From Duganella sp. 1411 (GTDB taxonomy: Bacteria > Pseudomonadota > Gammaproteobacteria > Burkholderiales > Burkholderiaceae_D): 64,000 bases of DNA. Numbering within the stretch: the first letter of the stretch is position 1; every line of letters begins with the position of its first letter. The notes beneath the pieces are model-generated. The model was not told the DNA's origin. It worked only from the letters and a program-made list of their open reading frames with translations, and searched no databases. Shown piece by piece: positions 25,833 to 35,971 of this stretch. The DNA is taken from positions 744,001-808,000 of the forward strand of contig NZ_JAFICD010000002.1 of the NCBI RefSeq assembly GCF_017833525.1, written 5' to 3'. A program made the translations under genes and the position numbers.

Positions 25833-27242
25833 ATGTCCGCCCCCACCCCGCCGCGCGCCGCGCTGCTGCGCGACCACAACTTCAAATGGCTGTTGCGCGG
25901 CGGCGTCATCTCGATGCTGGGCGACCAGCTGACCTTGATCGCCCTGCCCTGGCTGGTGTTCCGGCTGACCGGCGACACCGTCGCGCTGGGCCTGGTGATC
26001 GCGCTGATGAGCATCCCGCGCGCCGTGTTCATGCTGGTCGGCGGCGCGCTGGTCGACCGCCACTCGCCGCAGCGCGTGCTCATGCTCAGCAAGTACGCCA
26101 ACGCCGCGCTGCTGGCCATGCTGACGCTGCTGGTGCTCGACCACCAGCCGCAACACACGCTGGCGCTAGGCGGCGCGCTGTCGCTGACGGTCGTCATGAC
26201 GCCGCACCTGACCTTGACGGCCATCTACGCGCTGGCCTTCTGCATCGGCCTGGCGCAGGCGTTCGGCGTGCCGTCGGGCACCTCGATCATGCCGCGCGCG
26301 ATCGCGCCGGAACTGCTGCAGGCGGCCAACGGCATGCTGATGGGATTGCGCCAGCTGTCGATGCTGATCGGCCCCCTGCTGGCGGCGGGCCTGCTGGCCA
26401 TCGGCGGCCACGGCGGCCACGGCGGCGCGGCCGGCGCGGCCGCCATGGTGGGCGGCGCGCCGGGCATGGGCGCGGCCACTGCCGGCCCGATCGTGGCCGA
26501 CGCCCGCGGCCTGGCGCTGGCGTTCGGCCTCGACTGCCTCAGCTTCCTGCTGTCGGCATGGACGCTGTCCAAGGTGCGCCTGCCGCCAACGCCGGCGGCG
26601 GCGTCCGGACAGCAAGCGGCGCCGGTGCTGCGCGCCGTCGGCGAGGGCCTGGCGATGGTGTGGCGCGACGTCGCGCTGCGCACCTGCTTCATCTACTGGG
26701 GCGCCGTCTCGCTGCTCATCGGCGGCACCATGCAGGTGGCGCTGCCGGTGCTGGCCGCCGCGCTGCACGGCGCCTCCACGCTGGGATTGCTGATGGGCGC
26801 GCACGGCGCCGGCACCTTGCTCGGCATGGGCGCGGCGGCCGTCGGCGGCGCGCGCCCGCGCCGCATCGGCGTCGGCTTCGGCACGCTGATCGTGCTGATC
26901 GACGGCGCCGTCGGCCTGCTGGTCATGCCGCTGGGCGCCGTCGGCGCCGCGTGGCAGGCGGCGCTGCTGATGCTGGCGATCGGCGTGCTGGCCGGCTTCA
27001 TGCAGATCAACGTCTTCACCTGGATCCAGCAGCGCGTGCCGCCGCACATGATGGGCCGCGCCATGAGCATCTTCATGTTCATCTTCATGGGACTGGCGCC
27101 GCTGTCGGCCGGCGCCACCGGCTGGCTGCTGACCGTAATCCCGCTGTCGCAATTGTTCGTCGGCGGTGGCATGATACTGGTGCTGTGCGCGGCGCTGGCG
27201 TACGCCTTCACGCCGATGCGCCGCATCGCCAACGCGCAATAA
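25833..27242 (+). CDS. MFS transporter, EntS/MFS_3-like
   Basis: This 469-aa protein has 12 predicted helices and the N-terminal pattern of the EntS-like group (RDHNFKWLLRGGVISMLGDQLTLIALPWLVFRLTGDTVALGLVIAL). GGALVDRHSPQRVLML forms the helix 2-3 loop. An unusual Gly/Ala/His-rich insert (GGHGGHGGAAGAAAMVGGAPG, around residue 192) lies before the central loop. It is probably an exporter controlled by the adjacent MarR protein. The substrate is unknown. Confidence 0.9.
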   Translation: MSAPTPPRAALLRDHNFKWLLRGGVISMLGDQLTLIALPWLVFRLTGDTVALGLVIALMSIPRAVFMLVGGALVDRHSPQRVLMLSKYANAALLAMLTLLVLDHQPQHTLALGGALSLTVVMTPHLTLTAIYALAFCIGLAQAFGVPSGTSIMPRAIAPELLQAANGMLMGLRQLSMLIGPLLAAGLLAIGGHGGHGGAAGAAAMVGGAPGMGAATAGPIVADARGLALAFGLDCLSFLLSAWTLSKVRLPPTPAAASGQQAAPVLRAVGEGLAMVWRDVALRTCFIYWGAVSLLIGGTMQVALPVLAAALHGASTLGLLMGAHGAGTLLGMGAAAVGGARPRRIGVGFGTLIVLIDGAVGLLVMPLGAVGAAWQAALLMLAIGVLAGFMQINVFTWIQQRVPPHMMGRAMSIFMFIFMGLAPLSAGATGWLLTVIPLSQLFVGGGMILVLCAALAYAFTPMRRIANAQ

Positions 27243-27254
27243 GGGATACCCCGT

Positions 27255-28217
27255 ATGGAAACCAAATGGCTGGAAGACTTCATCTCCCTGGTCGAGACCA
27301 ATAACTTCAGCCGCTCGGCCGCGCTGCGCCACGTCACGCAGCCGGCCTTCTCGCGCCGCATCCAGTCGCTGGAGAACTGGCTCGGCACCGACCTGGTCGA
27401 CCGCACCTCCTACCCGACCCGCCTGACGCCGGCCGGCACCGTCTTCTACGAGCAGGCGCTCGAGATGCTGGCGCAGATCAACGGCGCGCGCGACATGCTG
27501 CGCTCCAAGCGCGCCGCCGCCCAGACCAGCATCGACCTGGCCGTGCCGCACACCTTGTCGCTGACCTTCGTGCCCAAATGGCTGACGGGATTGGAGCGCG
27601 ACTTCGCCCCCATCAGCAGCCGCCTGATGGCGCTCAACGTCCACGACGCCGTGCTGCAGCTGGTCGAGGGCGGCTGCGACCTGCTGCTGTGCTACCACCA
27701 TCCGCGCCAGCCGGTGCAGCTCGACCCGGGCCGCTACGACATGCTGGTGCTGGGGCGCGAATCGCTGCGCCCCTACGCCCGCAGCGACAAGAACCGCGTG
27801 CCCGAACTGACGCTGCCGGGCACCAAGAAGGCGCCGCTGCCGTTTTTATCGTACACCAACAACGCCTACCTGGGCCGCATGGTCGAGCTGATCCTGGGCG
27901 ACGCCAAGACCCCGCCCCACCTCGAGCCGCGCTACGAGACCGACATGGCCGAGGGCCTCAAGATGATGGCGCTCGAGGGCCGCGGCGTGGCCTTCCTGCC
28001 CGAATCGGCCGTCACGCGCGAGCTCAAACACAAGCTGCTGGCGCCGGCCGACAACGACAGCGCCGAATGGCAGATCGAGATGGAGATCCGGCTCTACCGC
28101 GAGCGCCCGTCGCCGTCGCGGCGCGGCAAGGCCATCGTCGAACGGCTGTGGGATTTCCTCGAACAACGCCAGCACGACGGCCCCCGCAAACGCCGCGTCG
28201 CGGTCTCCGAACGCTGA
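27255..28217 (+). CDS. LysR-family transcriptional regulator
   Basis: This 320-aa protein has a LysR helix-turn-helix at residues 5-65 (WLEDFISLVETNNFSRSAALRHVTQPAFSRRIQSLENWLG) and a type 2 periplasmic-binding effector domain. It starts 12 bp after the MFS stop codon with AAGGGA upstream. It ends 154 bp before gdhA on the same strand, and a 21-bp palindrome containing a T-N11-A LysR box stands in between. It may therefore control gdhA as well as, or instead of, its own operon. Confidence 0.94.
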   Translation: METKWLEDFISLVETNNFSRSAALRHVTQPAFSRRIQSLENWLGTDLVDRTSYPTRLTPAGTVFYEQALEMLAQINGARDMLRSKRAAAQTSIDLAVPHTLSLTFVPKWLTGLERDFAPISSRLMALNVHDAVLQLVEGGCDLLLCYHHPRQPVQLDPGRYDMLVLGRESLRPYARSDKNRVPELTLPGTKKAPLPFLSYTNNAYLGRMVELILGDAKTPPHLEPRYETDMAEGLKMMALEGRGVAFLPESAVTRELKHKLLAPADNDSAEWQIEMEIRLYRERPSPSRRGKAIVERLWDFLEQRQHDGPRKRRVAVSER

Positions 28218-28241
28218 GGCCAATTCGTTAATTCTTTAGTA

Positions 28242-28262
28242 ACTATGCGTTTTACGCATAGT
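28242..28262. promoter_or_regulatory. Palindromic LysR-type box upstream of gdhA
   Basis: ACTATGCGT and ACGCATAGT are perfect 9-bp arms separated by TTT, containing T-N11-A. A TATGAT -10-like box at 28304-28309 puts the centre of the palindrome near -64, where LysR activators normally bind. Confidence 0.65.
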
Positions 28263-28371
28263 CGAATGCGCACACGGCATTGGCCGGCGCCGGGCCCCGG
28301 TCCTATGATTCGTTCCACCTGATCGCCACCAAAAGCGGCGCTCACCAAAACAAATCCAACGGAGCCTGAGC

Positions 28372-29667
28372 ATGACCACTGCACACCAACAGCACGCACT
28401 GCCTTCCTACCTCAACCCGGACGACCTGGGTCCCTGGGGCGTCTACCTGCAACAGATCGACCGCGTCACGCCGCACCTGGGCAACCTGTCGCGCTGGGTC
28501 GAAACGCTCAAGCGTCCCAAGCGCATCCTGACCGTCGACGTGCCGATCGAGCGCGACGACGGCTCGATCGCCCACTACGAAGGCTACCGCGTGCAGCACA
28601 ACATGTCGCGCGGCCCGGGCAAGGGCGGCGTGCGCTTCCACCAGGACGTGACGTTGTCGGAAGTGATGGCGCTGTCGGCGTGGATGACGGTCAAGAACGC
28701 GGCGGTCAACGTGCCGTACGGCGGCGCCAAGGGCGGCATCCGGGTCGACCCGAAAACCCTGTCGCGCGGCGAGCTGCAGCGCCTGACGCGCCGCTACACC
28801 AGCGAAATCAGCCTGATCATCGGCCCCAACAAGGACATCCCGGCGCCCGACGTCAACACCAACGAACAAGTGATGGCGTGGATGATGGACTCGTACGCCA
28901 TGATCGAGGGCAACCTGTCGACCGGCGTCGTCACCGGCAAGCCGATCTCGCTGGGCGGCTCGCTGGGCCGGCGCGAGGCGACCGGCCGCGGCGTGTTCGT
29001 CACCGGCCGCGAAGCCGCCATCAAGCGCGGCGTCGAGATCCATGGCGCCCGCGTCGCCATCCAGGGCTTCGGCAACGTCGGCGGCGTCGCCGCCACCATG
29101 TTCGCCGACGCCGGCGCCAAGGTCGTCGCCGTGCAGGACCACACCGGCACCGTGGTGCACCAGGGCGGCCTTGACATCGCCCGCCTGCACCAGCACGTGG
29201 CCGAATGCGGCAGCGTCACCGGCTTCCCCGGCGCCGAGGCCTTCCTCGAGCGCGACGCCTTCTGGGACATCGAATCGGAGATCCTGATTCCGGCCGCGCT
29301 GGAACAGCAGATCACGGCCGACAACGCGCCGCGCATCCGCACCAAAATCATCCTGGAGGGCGCCAACGGCCCGACCACGCCGGAAGCGGACGACATCCTG
29401 ACCGACAAGGATGTGCTGATCGTGCCGGACGTGCTGGCCAACGCCGGCGGCGTAACTGTGTCATACTTTGAATGGGTGCAAGATTTTTCCAGCTTCTTCT
29501 GGAGCGAGGACGAGATCAATGCCCGCCTGACGCGCATCATGCAGGACGCTTTCAACGCCGTATGGTCCGTGTCACAAGAGAAGAAGGTCACGCTGCGCAC
29601 CGCCACCTTCATTTTGGCGTGCACGCGCGTGTTACAGGCGCGCGAGGTGCGCGGCTTGTACCCATGA
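28372..29667 (+). CDS. gdhA: Glutamate dehydrogenase (Glu/Leu/Phe/Val family)
   Basis: This 431-aa protein is of normal length for the hexameric family. It has [15 protein letters not shown] and PYGGAKGGI carrying the substrate and catalytic Lys, [20 protein letters not shown], and the dinucleotide loop GFGNVGG. It catalyses reversible oxidative deamination of glutamate to 2-oxoglutarate in the cytoplasm. It sits between the lysR gene and the malic enzyme gene, with a terminator after it. Cofactor preference (NAD or NADP) cannot be set by eye. Confidence 0.95.
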   Translation: MTTAHQQHALPSYLNPDDLGPWGVYLQQIDRVTPHLGNLSRWVETLKRPKRILTVDVPIERDDGSIAHYEGYRVQHNMSRGPGKGGVRFHQDVTLSEVMALSAWMTVKNAAVNVPYGGAKGGIRVDPKTLSRGELQRLTRRYTSEISLIIGPNKDIPAPDVNTNEQVMAWMMDSYAMIEGNLSTGVVTGKPISLGGSLGRREATGRGVFVTGREAAIKRGVEIHGARVAIQGFGNVGGVAATMFADAGAKVVAVQDHTGTVVHQGGLDIARLHQHVAECGSVTGFPGAEAFLERDAFWDIESEILIPAALEQQITADNAPRIRTKIILEGANGPTTPEADDILTDKDVLIVPDVLANAGGVTVSYFEWVQDFSSFFWSEDEINARLTRIMQDAFNAVWSVSQEKKVTLRTATFILACTRVLQAREVRGLYP

Positions 29668-29689
29668 TTTAACGAATCCCAGCACTATG

Positions 29690-29725
29690 CGCCTGCACCG
29701 GCTTTTGGCCCGTGCGGGCGTTTTT
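29690..29725 (+). terminator. Rho-independent terminator after gdhA
   Basis: The stem CGCCTGCAC / GTGCGGGCG (one G-T pair) has TTTTT directly after it and begins 22 bp past the gdhA stop. It separates gdhA from the malic enzyme gene. Confidence 0.8.
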
Positions 29726-29755
29726 CGCATAGCGTCAACAAAAAACAAGGACAAT

Positions 29756-30988
<1,233 letters not shown>

Positions 30989-30994
30989 ACGTCA

Positions 30995-31068
30995 AAACCC
31001 GCACCCCGGACGATGGGGACGATGGGGTCGTACCCGACGGGTACGACCCCGGTTGGCTGTGCGGGTTT
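30995..31068. repeat. GTAC-centred hairpin repeat, copy C
   Basis: Outer arms AAACCCGCA (30995-31003) and TGCGGGTTT (31060-31068) enclose an inner hairpin GGGGTCGTACCC / GGGTACGACCCC (31024-31050). It fills the gap between the stop codons of the convergent malic enzyme and amidohydrolase genes, six bases from each. Confidence 0.92.
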
Positions 31069-31074
31069 CTCCGC

Positions 31075-32376
31075 TCAACGCCGAATCACCTCCCCACCCT
31101 TCATCACAAACGACACCTTGGTCAACTCGGTTGCGTCCTGCGCTGGATCGCCCTTGACGGCGATGATGTCCGCGTACTTGCCGACGCCGATCGACCCAAC
31201 CTTGTCCTTCCACCCCAACAAATCGGCCGCATTGATGGTCGCGGCCTGAATCGCCTGCATCGACGTCATGCCGTACTTGATCATGTACGCGAACTGCCTG
31301 GCGTTGTCGCCATGCGGATAAACCCCGGCATCGGTACCGAAGGCCATCTTCGCGCCGCCGGTGTAGGCCTTGCGGAAGTTATCGCGCTGCAGCTGGCCGA
31401 TCACCTTCTCCTTGGCGATCGACTCGGGCAGCATGCCGGCCTTCTCGCCCTCCTGCAAAATGAAATCGTCGTTATAAATATCCATCACCAGATAAGTACC
31501 CTTCTCGCGCGCCAGCCGGATACCCTCGTCATCGATCAAACTCGCATGCTCGACCGAATCCACCCCGGCCAGAATCGCGTCGCGGATGCTGCTGGCGCCA
31601 TGCGCGTGCGCGGCCACCTTGCGTCCCAACTTGTGCGCCTCGCCGACGATGGCCTGCATCTCCTCGAGCGTGTACTGCTGCGCGCCCGGCTCGTCGCCCT
31701 TGGACAGCACCCCGCCCGAAGCACAGATCTTGATCACGTCGGCGCCGTACTTGGCCATCTCGCGCACCTTGGCGCGCGCCTGCCACGGGCCGTCGGCCAC
31801 GCCGCGTCCGACGACGTTCTTATCGGCCGGCAGCAGGTTCTCGTCGCAATGGCCGCCCTGGATGCCGATGGCGTAACCGGCGGTGCGCATGCGCGGCCCG
31901 ATGAAATCCCCCTCGTCGATCGCATCGCGCAGCGCCACGTCGCCGAAGCCGGACGCGCCCACGTTGCGCACGCTGGTGAAGCCCGCCTCCAGCGTCTTGC
32001 GCGCCGCGCGCACACCGTACAGCGCCGCGCGCGTGTCGGACACGCCCAGCGCGTTGTAGCCGCCAAGGTAGGCGTCGGCGGTCAAATGGGTGTGCATGTC
32101 GATCAAGCCGGGCAACACGGTCTGCGACGACAAATCGATCACCTGCGCGCCGGCCGGAAGCTTGGCCGAAGCGCTCGGCCCGACCGAGGTGATGCGCTCG
32201 CCGGTGATGACGATGGTCTGGTCCTTGAGCACCGTGCCGGCCACCACGTCGACCAGTTTTCCCGCGCGGATGACGACCACCTTGGCTTCCGCCTTGGCGT
32301 CGGCCGCGAACGACGGCGCCGCCACGCCCAGGGCGCCCAAGACGGTGGCGGTGATCAGGAGATGCTTGAACTTCAT
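31075..32376 (-). CDS. Exported metal-dependent amidohydrolase (imidazolonepropionase/prolidase-like)
   Basis: The start is ATG 32376, at the signal peptide MKFKHLLITATVLGALGVAAPSFAA; the frame is open upstream without a plausible start. The mature part of the 433-aa precursor shows amidohydrolase metal motifs: GLIDMHTHL, a Lys candidate in VIKICASGG, HAHGA, VEHAS and GTDAGVYPHG. The family includes Xaa-Pro dipeptidases and organophosphate acid anhydrases. It is probably periplasmic or secreted and cleaves a small amide or peptide. It is a single gene bracketed by hairpin repeats. Confidence 0.88.
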   Translation of the reverse strand: MKFKHLLITATVLGALGVAAPSFAADAKAEAKVVVIRAGKLVDVVAGTVLKDQTIVITGERITSVGPSASAKLPAGAQVIDLSSQTVLPGLIDMHTHLTADAYLGGYNALGVSDTRAALYGVRAARKTLEAGFTSVRNVGASGFGDVALRDAIDEGDFIGPRMRTAGYAIGIQGGHCDENLLPADKNVVGRGVADGPWQARAKVREMAKYGADVIKICASGGVLSKGDEPGAQQYTLEEMQAIVGEAHKLGRKVAAHAHGASSIRDAILAGVDSVEHASLIDDEGIRLAREKGTYLVMDIYNDDFILQEGEKAGMLPESIAKEKVIGQLQRDNFRKAYTGGAKMAFGTDAGVYPHGDNARQFAYMIKYGMTSMQAIQAATINAADLLGWKDKVGSIGVGKYADIIAVKGDPAQDATELTKVSFVMKGGEVIRR

Positions 32377-32455
32377 GGGGTGCGCCCTTTTCAAAAAAAA
32401 GAGAAAAGAATAGCAGAGCAACCACAGGAAGGCGGGCTTATTTTTGGCGGCCGGC

Positions 32456-32544
32456 GAAACCCGCACGGCCAGGCGGGGTCGTACCCCACCGGGGTACGAC
32501 CCCTAAGCGGCGACGCTGGCGTTCCGCCAAAAGCACACGGGTTT
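32456..32544. repeat. GTAC-centred hairpin repeat, copy D
   Basis: Outer arms AAACCCG (32458-32464) and CGGGTTT (32538-32544) enclose the hairpin GGGGTCGTACCCC / GGGGTACGACCCC (32475-32503), followed by TAAGCGG. It touches the senA stop codon and shares its long layout with copy E. Confidence 0.9.
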
Positions 32545-33740
32545 CAGCCCGGCCAGGCGCAGGTGCGCAGGCCGACGAACATGTCGTCCCGCTCGGGCAT
32601 GTAGAAGTTGCGGTACTTGGCCGAGACCATGCGCGGCTGCGTCGCGAACGAGGCCCCGCGCAGCGCCTGATGGGTGGAGAACCACGGCTGCGAATACTCG
32701 CGGTAGCGGTCCGGCGCGAAATCCGGATACGGCTCGAACGGCGTCGACGTCCACTCCCACAACTGCCCCCAGCGGAACGCCGGATGGCCCGACAGCGCGG
32801 CGTACTCCCACTCCGCCTCGGTCGGCAGGCGCCGTCCGGCCCAGGCGCAGTAGGCCTGCGCCTCGTACAAGGTCAGGTGGCGCACCGGCTCGGCGCCGGC
32901 CAGCGTCGACAACTCGCCGAAGCGCACCGTGCGCCACTGGCCGCCGTCGCGCTGCCAGTAGCGCGGCGCCGAGCGCTCCTGGCGCATCAGCCAGTCGGCG
33001 CCGGCGTTGCTCCAGAACTGGCGGTTGTCGTAGCCGCCGTCGGCGACGAAATCGGCATACTGGGCGTTGCTCACCAGGGCGCTGTCGATGGCGAACGGCG
33101 CCACGTGGCGCGCGTGCGCGGCGCGCTCGTTGTCGAACACGAAGCCGCCGCCGGCGCTGCCCATCTCGATGGTCCCGCCGGGAAAACCGATCTCGGACGG
33201 CGCGAACAGCGCCTGCGGGGGCGCGGCGGCCACCGGCGCCGGCAAGCCGAGCGTCTGCAGCGTGTAGAACAGCGCTTCGCCGTGCATGTCCTCGTGCGCC
33301 AGCGCCAGGCGGTACGGATACAGCGCCTCGTCGGTGTTGGGTTCGCGCGACAGCTTGTCGAGCACCCGGTCCAGCACCTCGTGGCAGTAGGTCTTGAGCG
33401 CGCCGGCGGCGGGCAGGTCGAGCGTCCAGCGGCTGCGGTGCGGCACCAGCGCGGAGTCGAACCAGTCGTCGCCCCGGCTCAGCAGGCAGTTGCCGTTGCC
33501 GTCGGCCGGATGGCTGGACGTCGCCTCGCGCAGGATAAACCATTCGGCGAACCAGGCGATGTGCCCCAGCTCCCACAGCGGCGGATTGACGATGCGCAGT
33601 TGCGGCACGCGCGCCGGCACGTCCATGCCGGCGGCGGCGAAGCAATCGAACAGCAGCAGCGTATAATCCCGCGCATGCCGCAGCGACTGCGCCAATTGCT
33701 GCGGACTGGCGTTCCGGAACGAAGATGGGCTGGAATTCAT
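32544..33740 (-). CDS. senA: Selenoneine synthase (EgtB-like, non-heme iron)
   Basis: This 398-aa protein belongs to the EgtB family: an N-terminal DinB-like domain with the iron ligand set (H60 in ELGHIAWFAEW; H149 and H153 in HEDMHGE) and a C-terminal FGE-sulfatase-type domain (RLPTEAEWEYAA, GQLWEWTSTPFEPYPDF, LRGASFATQPRM). A second, different EgtB lies at 45351-46619. This one is divergent from a glycosyltransferase and selD, which is the senABC arrangement described for selenoneine biosynthesis. SenA couples a selenosugar to hercynine. The assignment to SenA over EgtB rests mainly on neighbours. There is no Shine-Dalgarno site. TACAAT at 33752-33747 would start transcription at the ATG, so the mRNA may be leaderless. 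Confidence 0.88.
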   Translation of the reverse strand: MNSSPSSFRNASPQQLAQSLRHARDYTLLLFDCFAAAGMDVPARVPQLRIVNPPLWELGHIAWFAEWFILREATSSHPADGNGNCLLSRGDDWFDSALVPHRSRWTLDLPAAGALKTYCHEVLDRVLDKLSREPNTDEALYPYRLALAHEDMHGEALFYTLQTLGLPAPVAAAPPQALFAPSEIGFPGGTIEMGSAGGGFVFDNERAAHARHVAPFAIDSALVSNAQYADFVADGGYDNRQFWSNAGADWLMRQERSAPRYWQRDGGQWRTVRFGELSTLAGAEPVRHLTLYEAQAYCAWAGRRLPTEAEWEYAALSGHPAFRWGQLWEWTSTPFEPYPDFAPDRYREYSQPWFSTHQALRGASFATQPRMVSAKYRNFYMPERDDMFVGLRTCAWPG

Positions 33741-33774
33741 GTGGCGATTGTAACGACTTTTAAGCAAAACACCA

Positions 33775-34773
33775 GTGACACGACAGCATATCTGGATCGT
33801 CAGCCCGGCGTCGGCCCGCGCCAACAACGGCAACTGGCAAAGCGCCAGTCGCTGGGCGCGTTTTCTGCGCACGCGCTACCGCGTCACGATCAACCTGCAC
33901 TGGCCGGACGCCGACGCCCCCTCCGACGCGCCACCGGATCTGCTGATCGCGCTGCACGCGCGCCGCTCGGCGGCGTCGCTCGACGCCTGGACCCGGGCCT
34001 GGCCCGAGCGGCCATCGATCCTGCTACTGACCGGCACCGACCTGTATCGCGACATCCACACCGACGCCAGCGCGAAGCGCGCGCTGGAGCAGGCGGACGC
34101 GCTGGTGCTGCTGCAGCCGGCCGGCCTGCAGGTGCTGCCGGCGCCGCTGCACGCCAAGACGCGCGTCATCTACCAGTCCGCCGCCACGCTGCGGCCGGCG
34201 CCGCCGGCGGCCAGGCGCCACGCGGACATCTGCATGATCGGCCACCTGCGCGCGGAAAAAGACCCGTACACCTTCATGCGCGCCGCCGCGCTGGTGACGG
34301 CGCCATCGGCGCGCCTGATCCACATCGGCGGCGCGCTGGAGCCGGCGCTGGCCACCGCCGCCGAGGTCACCGCCGCGAAGGAGCCGCGCTACCGCTGGCT
34401 GGGCGCGCTGCCGCACGGGGCCACGCGCCAGCGCCTCAAGCGCAGCCACGCGATGGCGCTGACGTCGCACATGGAGGGCGGCGCCAACGTCATCATCGAG
34501 GCGGTCAGCGCCGGCGTGCCGGTGCTGGCGAGCGACATCAGCGGCAATCGCGGCATGCTGGGCGACGACTACGCCGGCTACTTCCCGCCCGGCGACGCCG
34601 CCGCGCTGGCGCGCCTGATCGACCGCAGCATAGCCGACCCCGCGTTCCACGCGCTGCTGCGCGCGCAATGCGAGGCCCGCGCGCCGCTGTTCGCGCCTGC
34701 CGCCGAACGGGCAGCCCTGCTCGAGTTAGTGGATAATCTGCTGCATGAACGAACAAGCCCAACCAAGGAATGA
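33775..34773 (+). CDS. senB: Selenosugar synthase (glycosyltransferase)
   Basis: This 332-aa protein starts with GTG at 33775 and has a GT4-like layout: an N-terminal nucleotide-free domain (IWIVSPASARANNGNWQSA), ICMIGHLRAEKDPYTFMRAA in the donor domain, then SHMEGGANVIIEAVSAGVPVLASDISGNRGMLG, which carries the E-x7-E-type donor site. In the characterised pathway SenB makes a seleno-sugar from UDP-GlcNAc and selenophosphate. Only 34 bp separate it from senA, so its promoter must overlap that gap or the senA coding start. Its stop lies 4 bp before the selD ATG. Identification depends on fold plus neighbours. Confidence 0.88.
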   Translation: MTRQHIWIVSPASARANNGNWQSASRWARFLRTRYRVTINLHWPDADAPSDAPPDLLIALHARRSAASLDAWTRAWPERPSILLLTGTDLYRDIHTDASAKRALEQADALVLLQPAGLQVLPAPLHAKTRVIYQSAATLRPAPPAARRHADICMIGHLRAEKDPYTFMRAAALVTAPSARLIHIGGALEPALATAAEVTAAKEPRYRWLGALPHGATRQRLKRSHAMALTSHMEGGANVIIEAVSAGVPVLASDISGNRGMLGDDYAGYFPPGDAAALARLIDRSIADPAFHALLRAQCEARAPLFAPAAERAALLELVDNLLHERTSPTKE

Positions 34774-34777
34774 ACAA

Positions 34778-35824
34778 ATGAGCAACGACGCTATCAAACT
34801 GACCTCCTTCTCCCACGGCGGCGGCTGCGGCTGCAAAATCGCGCCCGGCGTGCTGTCCGAGATCCTGAAGAATTCGAGCGGCTTCCCGGTGCCGAAGGAA
34901 CTGATGGTCGGCATCGAGACGGCCGACGACGCCGCCGTCTACAAGCTCAATGACGAGCAGGCGCTGATCGCCACCACCGACTTCTTCATGCCGATCGTCG
35001 ACGACCCGTTCGACTTCGGCCGCATCGCCGCCACCAACGCCATCTCCGACGTCTACGCCATGGGCGGCACGCCGATCATGGCCCTGGCGCTGGTGGGCAT
35101 GCCGATCAACAAACTGCCGCTCGAAACCATCGGCCAGATCATCAAGGGCGGCGAATCGATCTGCGCGGAGGCCGGCATCCCGATCGCCGGCGGCCACACC
35201 ATCGACTCGGTCGAGCCGATCTACGGCCTGGTGGTGCTGGGCCTGGTGCACCCGTCCAAGGTCAAGCGCAACGCCGACGCCAAGGCCGGCGACGTGCTGG
35301 TGCTGGGCAAACCGCTGGGCGTGGGCGTGCTATCGGCCGCGCTGAAGAAGGACAAGCTGGACGCCGACGGCTACAAAGCCATGATCGCCAACACCACCAA
35401 ACTCAATAAGCCGGGCAAGGCGCTGTCGGAGATGGCCGGCGTGCACGCGCTGACCGACGTCACCGGTTTCGGTTTGCTGGGCCACCTGCTGGAGCTGGCG
35501 CGCGGCGCCAAGCTGGAGGCGCATCTGGAGATGGCCAAGATTCCGCTGCTGCCGGGCGTCGAACAGCTCGCGCACGACGGCTACTTCACGGGCGCCTCGG
35601 GCCGCAACTGGGAAGCGTACGGCAAGGACGTGCAGCTGGGCGCTGGCGTCTCGCAGGCGCAGCACATGCTGCTGACGGACCCGCAAACCTCGGGCGGCCT
35701 GCTGGTATCGTGCGACGAAGGCAGCGTTGAAGAAGTGCTGGCGTTGTTCCGCCGCGAAGGCTTCGGCGAAGCGGCCGTCATCGGCCGCATGGCCGCCGGC
35801 GAAGCGCGGGTGCGCGTCGAATAA
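34778..35824 (+). CDS. selD: Selenide, water dikinase (selenophosphate synthetase)
   Basis: The start is ATG 34778, with AAGGAA seven bases upstream, giving 348 aa. The flexible catalytic segment HGGGCGCK places Cys17 and Lys20 as in the E. coli enzyme. It is the Cys form, not a selenocysteine form. ATTDFFMPIVDDPFDFGRIAATNAISDVYAMGG and TDVTGFGLLGHL are typical. It makes selenophosphate from selenide and ATP. It follows senB by four bases, so it supplies selenophosphate to SenB (SenC position). No selA, selB or selU gene is in the window, so use in selenoprotein or tRNA modification cannot be judged here. Confidence 0.97.
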   Translation: MSNDAIKLTSFSHGGGCGCKIAPGVLSEILKNSSGFPVPKELMVGIETADDAAVYKLNDEQALIATTDFFMPIVDDPFDFGRIAATNAISDVYAMGGTPIMALALVGMPINKLPLETIGQIIKGGESICAEAGIPIAGGHTIDSVEPIYGLVVLGLVHPSKVKRNADAKAGDVLVLGKPLGVGVLSAALKKDKLDADGYKAMIANTTKLNKPGKALSEMAGVHALTDVTGFGLLGHLLELARGAKLEAHLEMAKIPLLPGVEQLAHDGYFTGASGRNWEAYGKDVQLGAGVSQAQHMLLTDPQTSGGLLVSCDEGSVEEVLALFRREGFGEAAVIGRMAAGEARVRVE

Positions 35825-35873
35825 CGACATCACCACGGCATCACCTCGCCACGGAACCACGCGACCACGAAAT

Positions 35874-35971
35874 CACGTAGGGCGGATTAGCGCAGCGTAA
35901 TCCGCCATGCCAGCTCCATCGGCGACGCATGCATGGCGGATTACGGCGTTCCGCCTAATCCGCCCTACGTG
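35874..35971. repeat. Dispersed double-hairpin repeat, full copy
   Basis: It has the same two arms in the same orientation as 12887-12986, starting 49 bp after the selD stop. The remaining part of the 315-bp gap up to 36139 is AT-richer and carries no gene I can support, only an AGGAG site for the next gene. Confidence 0.92.

Noticed and set aside
29687..29755. Upstream start for the malic enzyme
   Set aside because: It runs through the gdhA terminator hairpin; ATG 29756 has a good ribosome site and the family's usual N-terminus.
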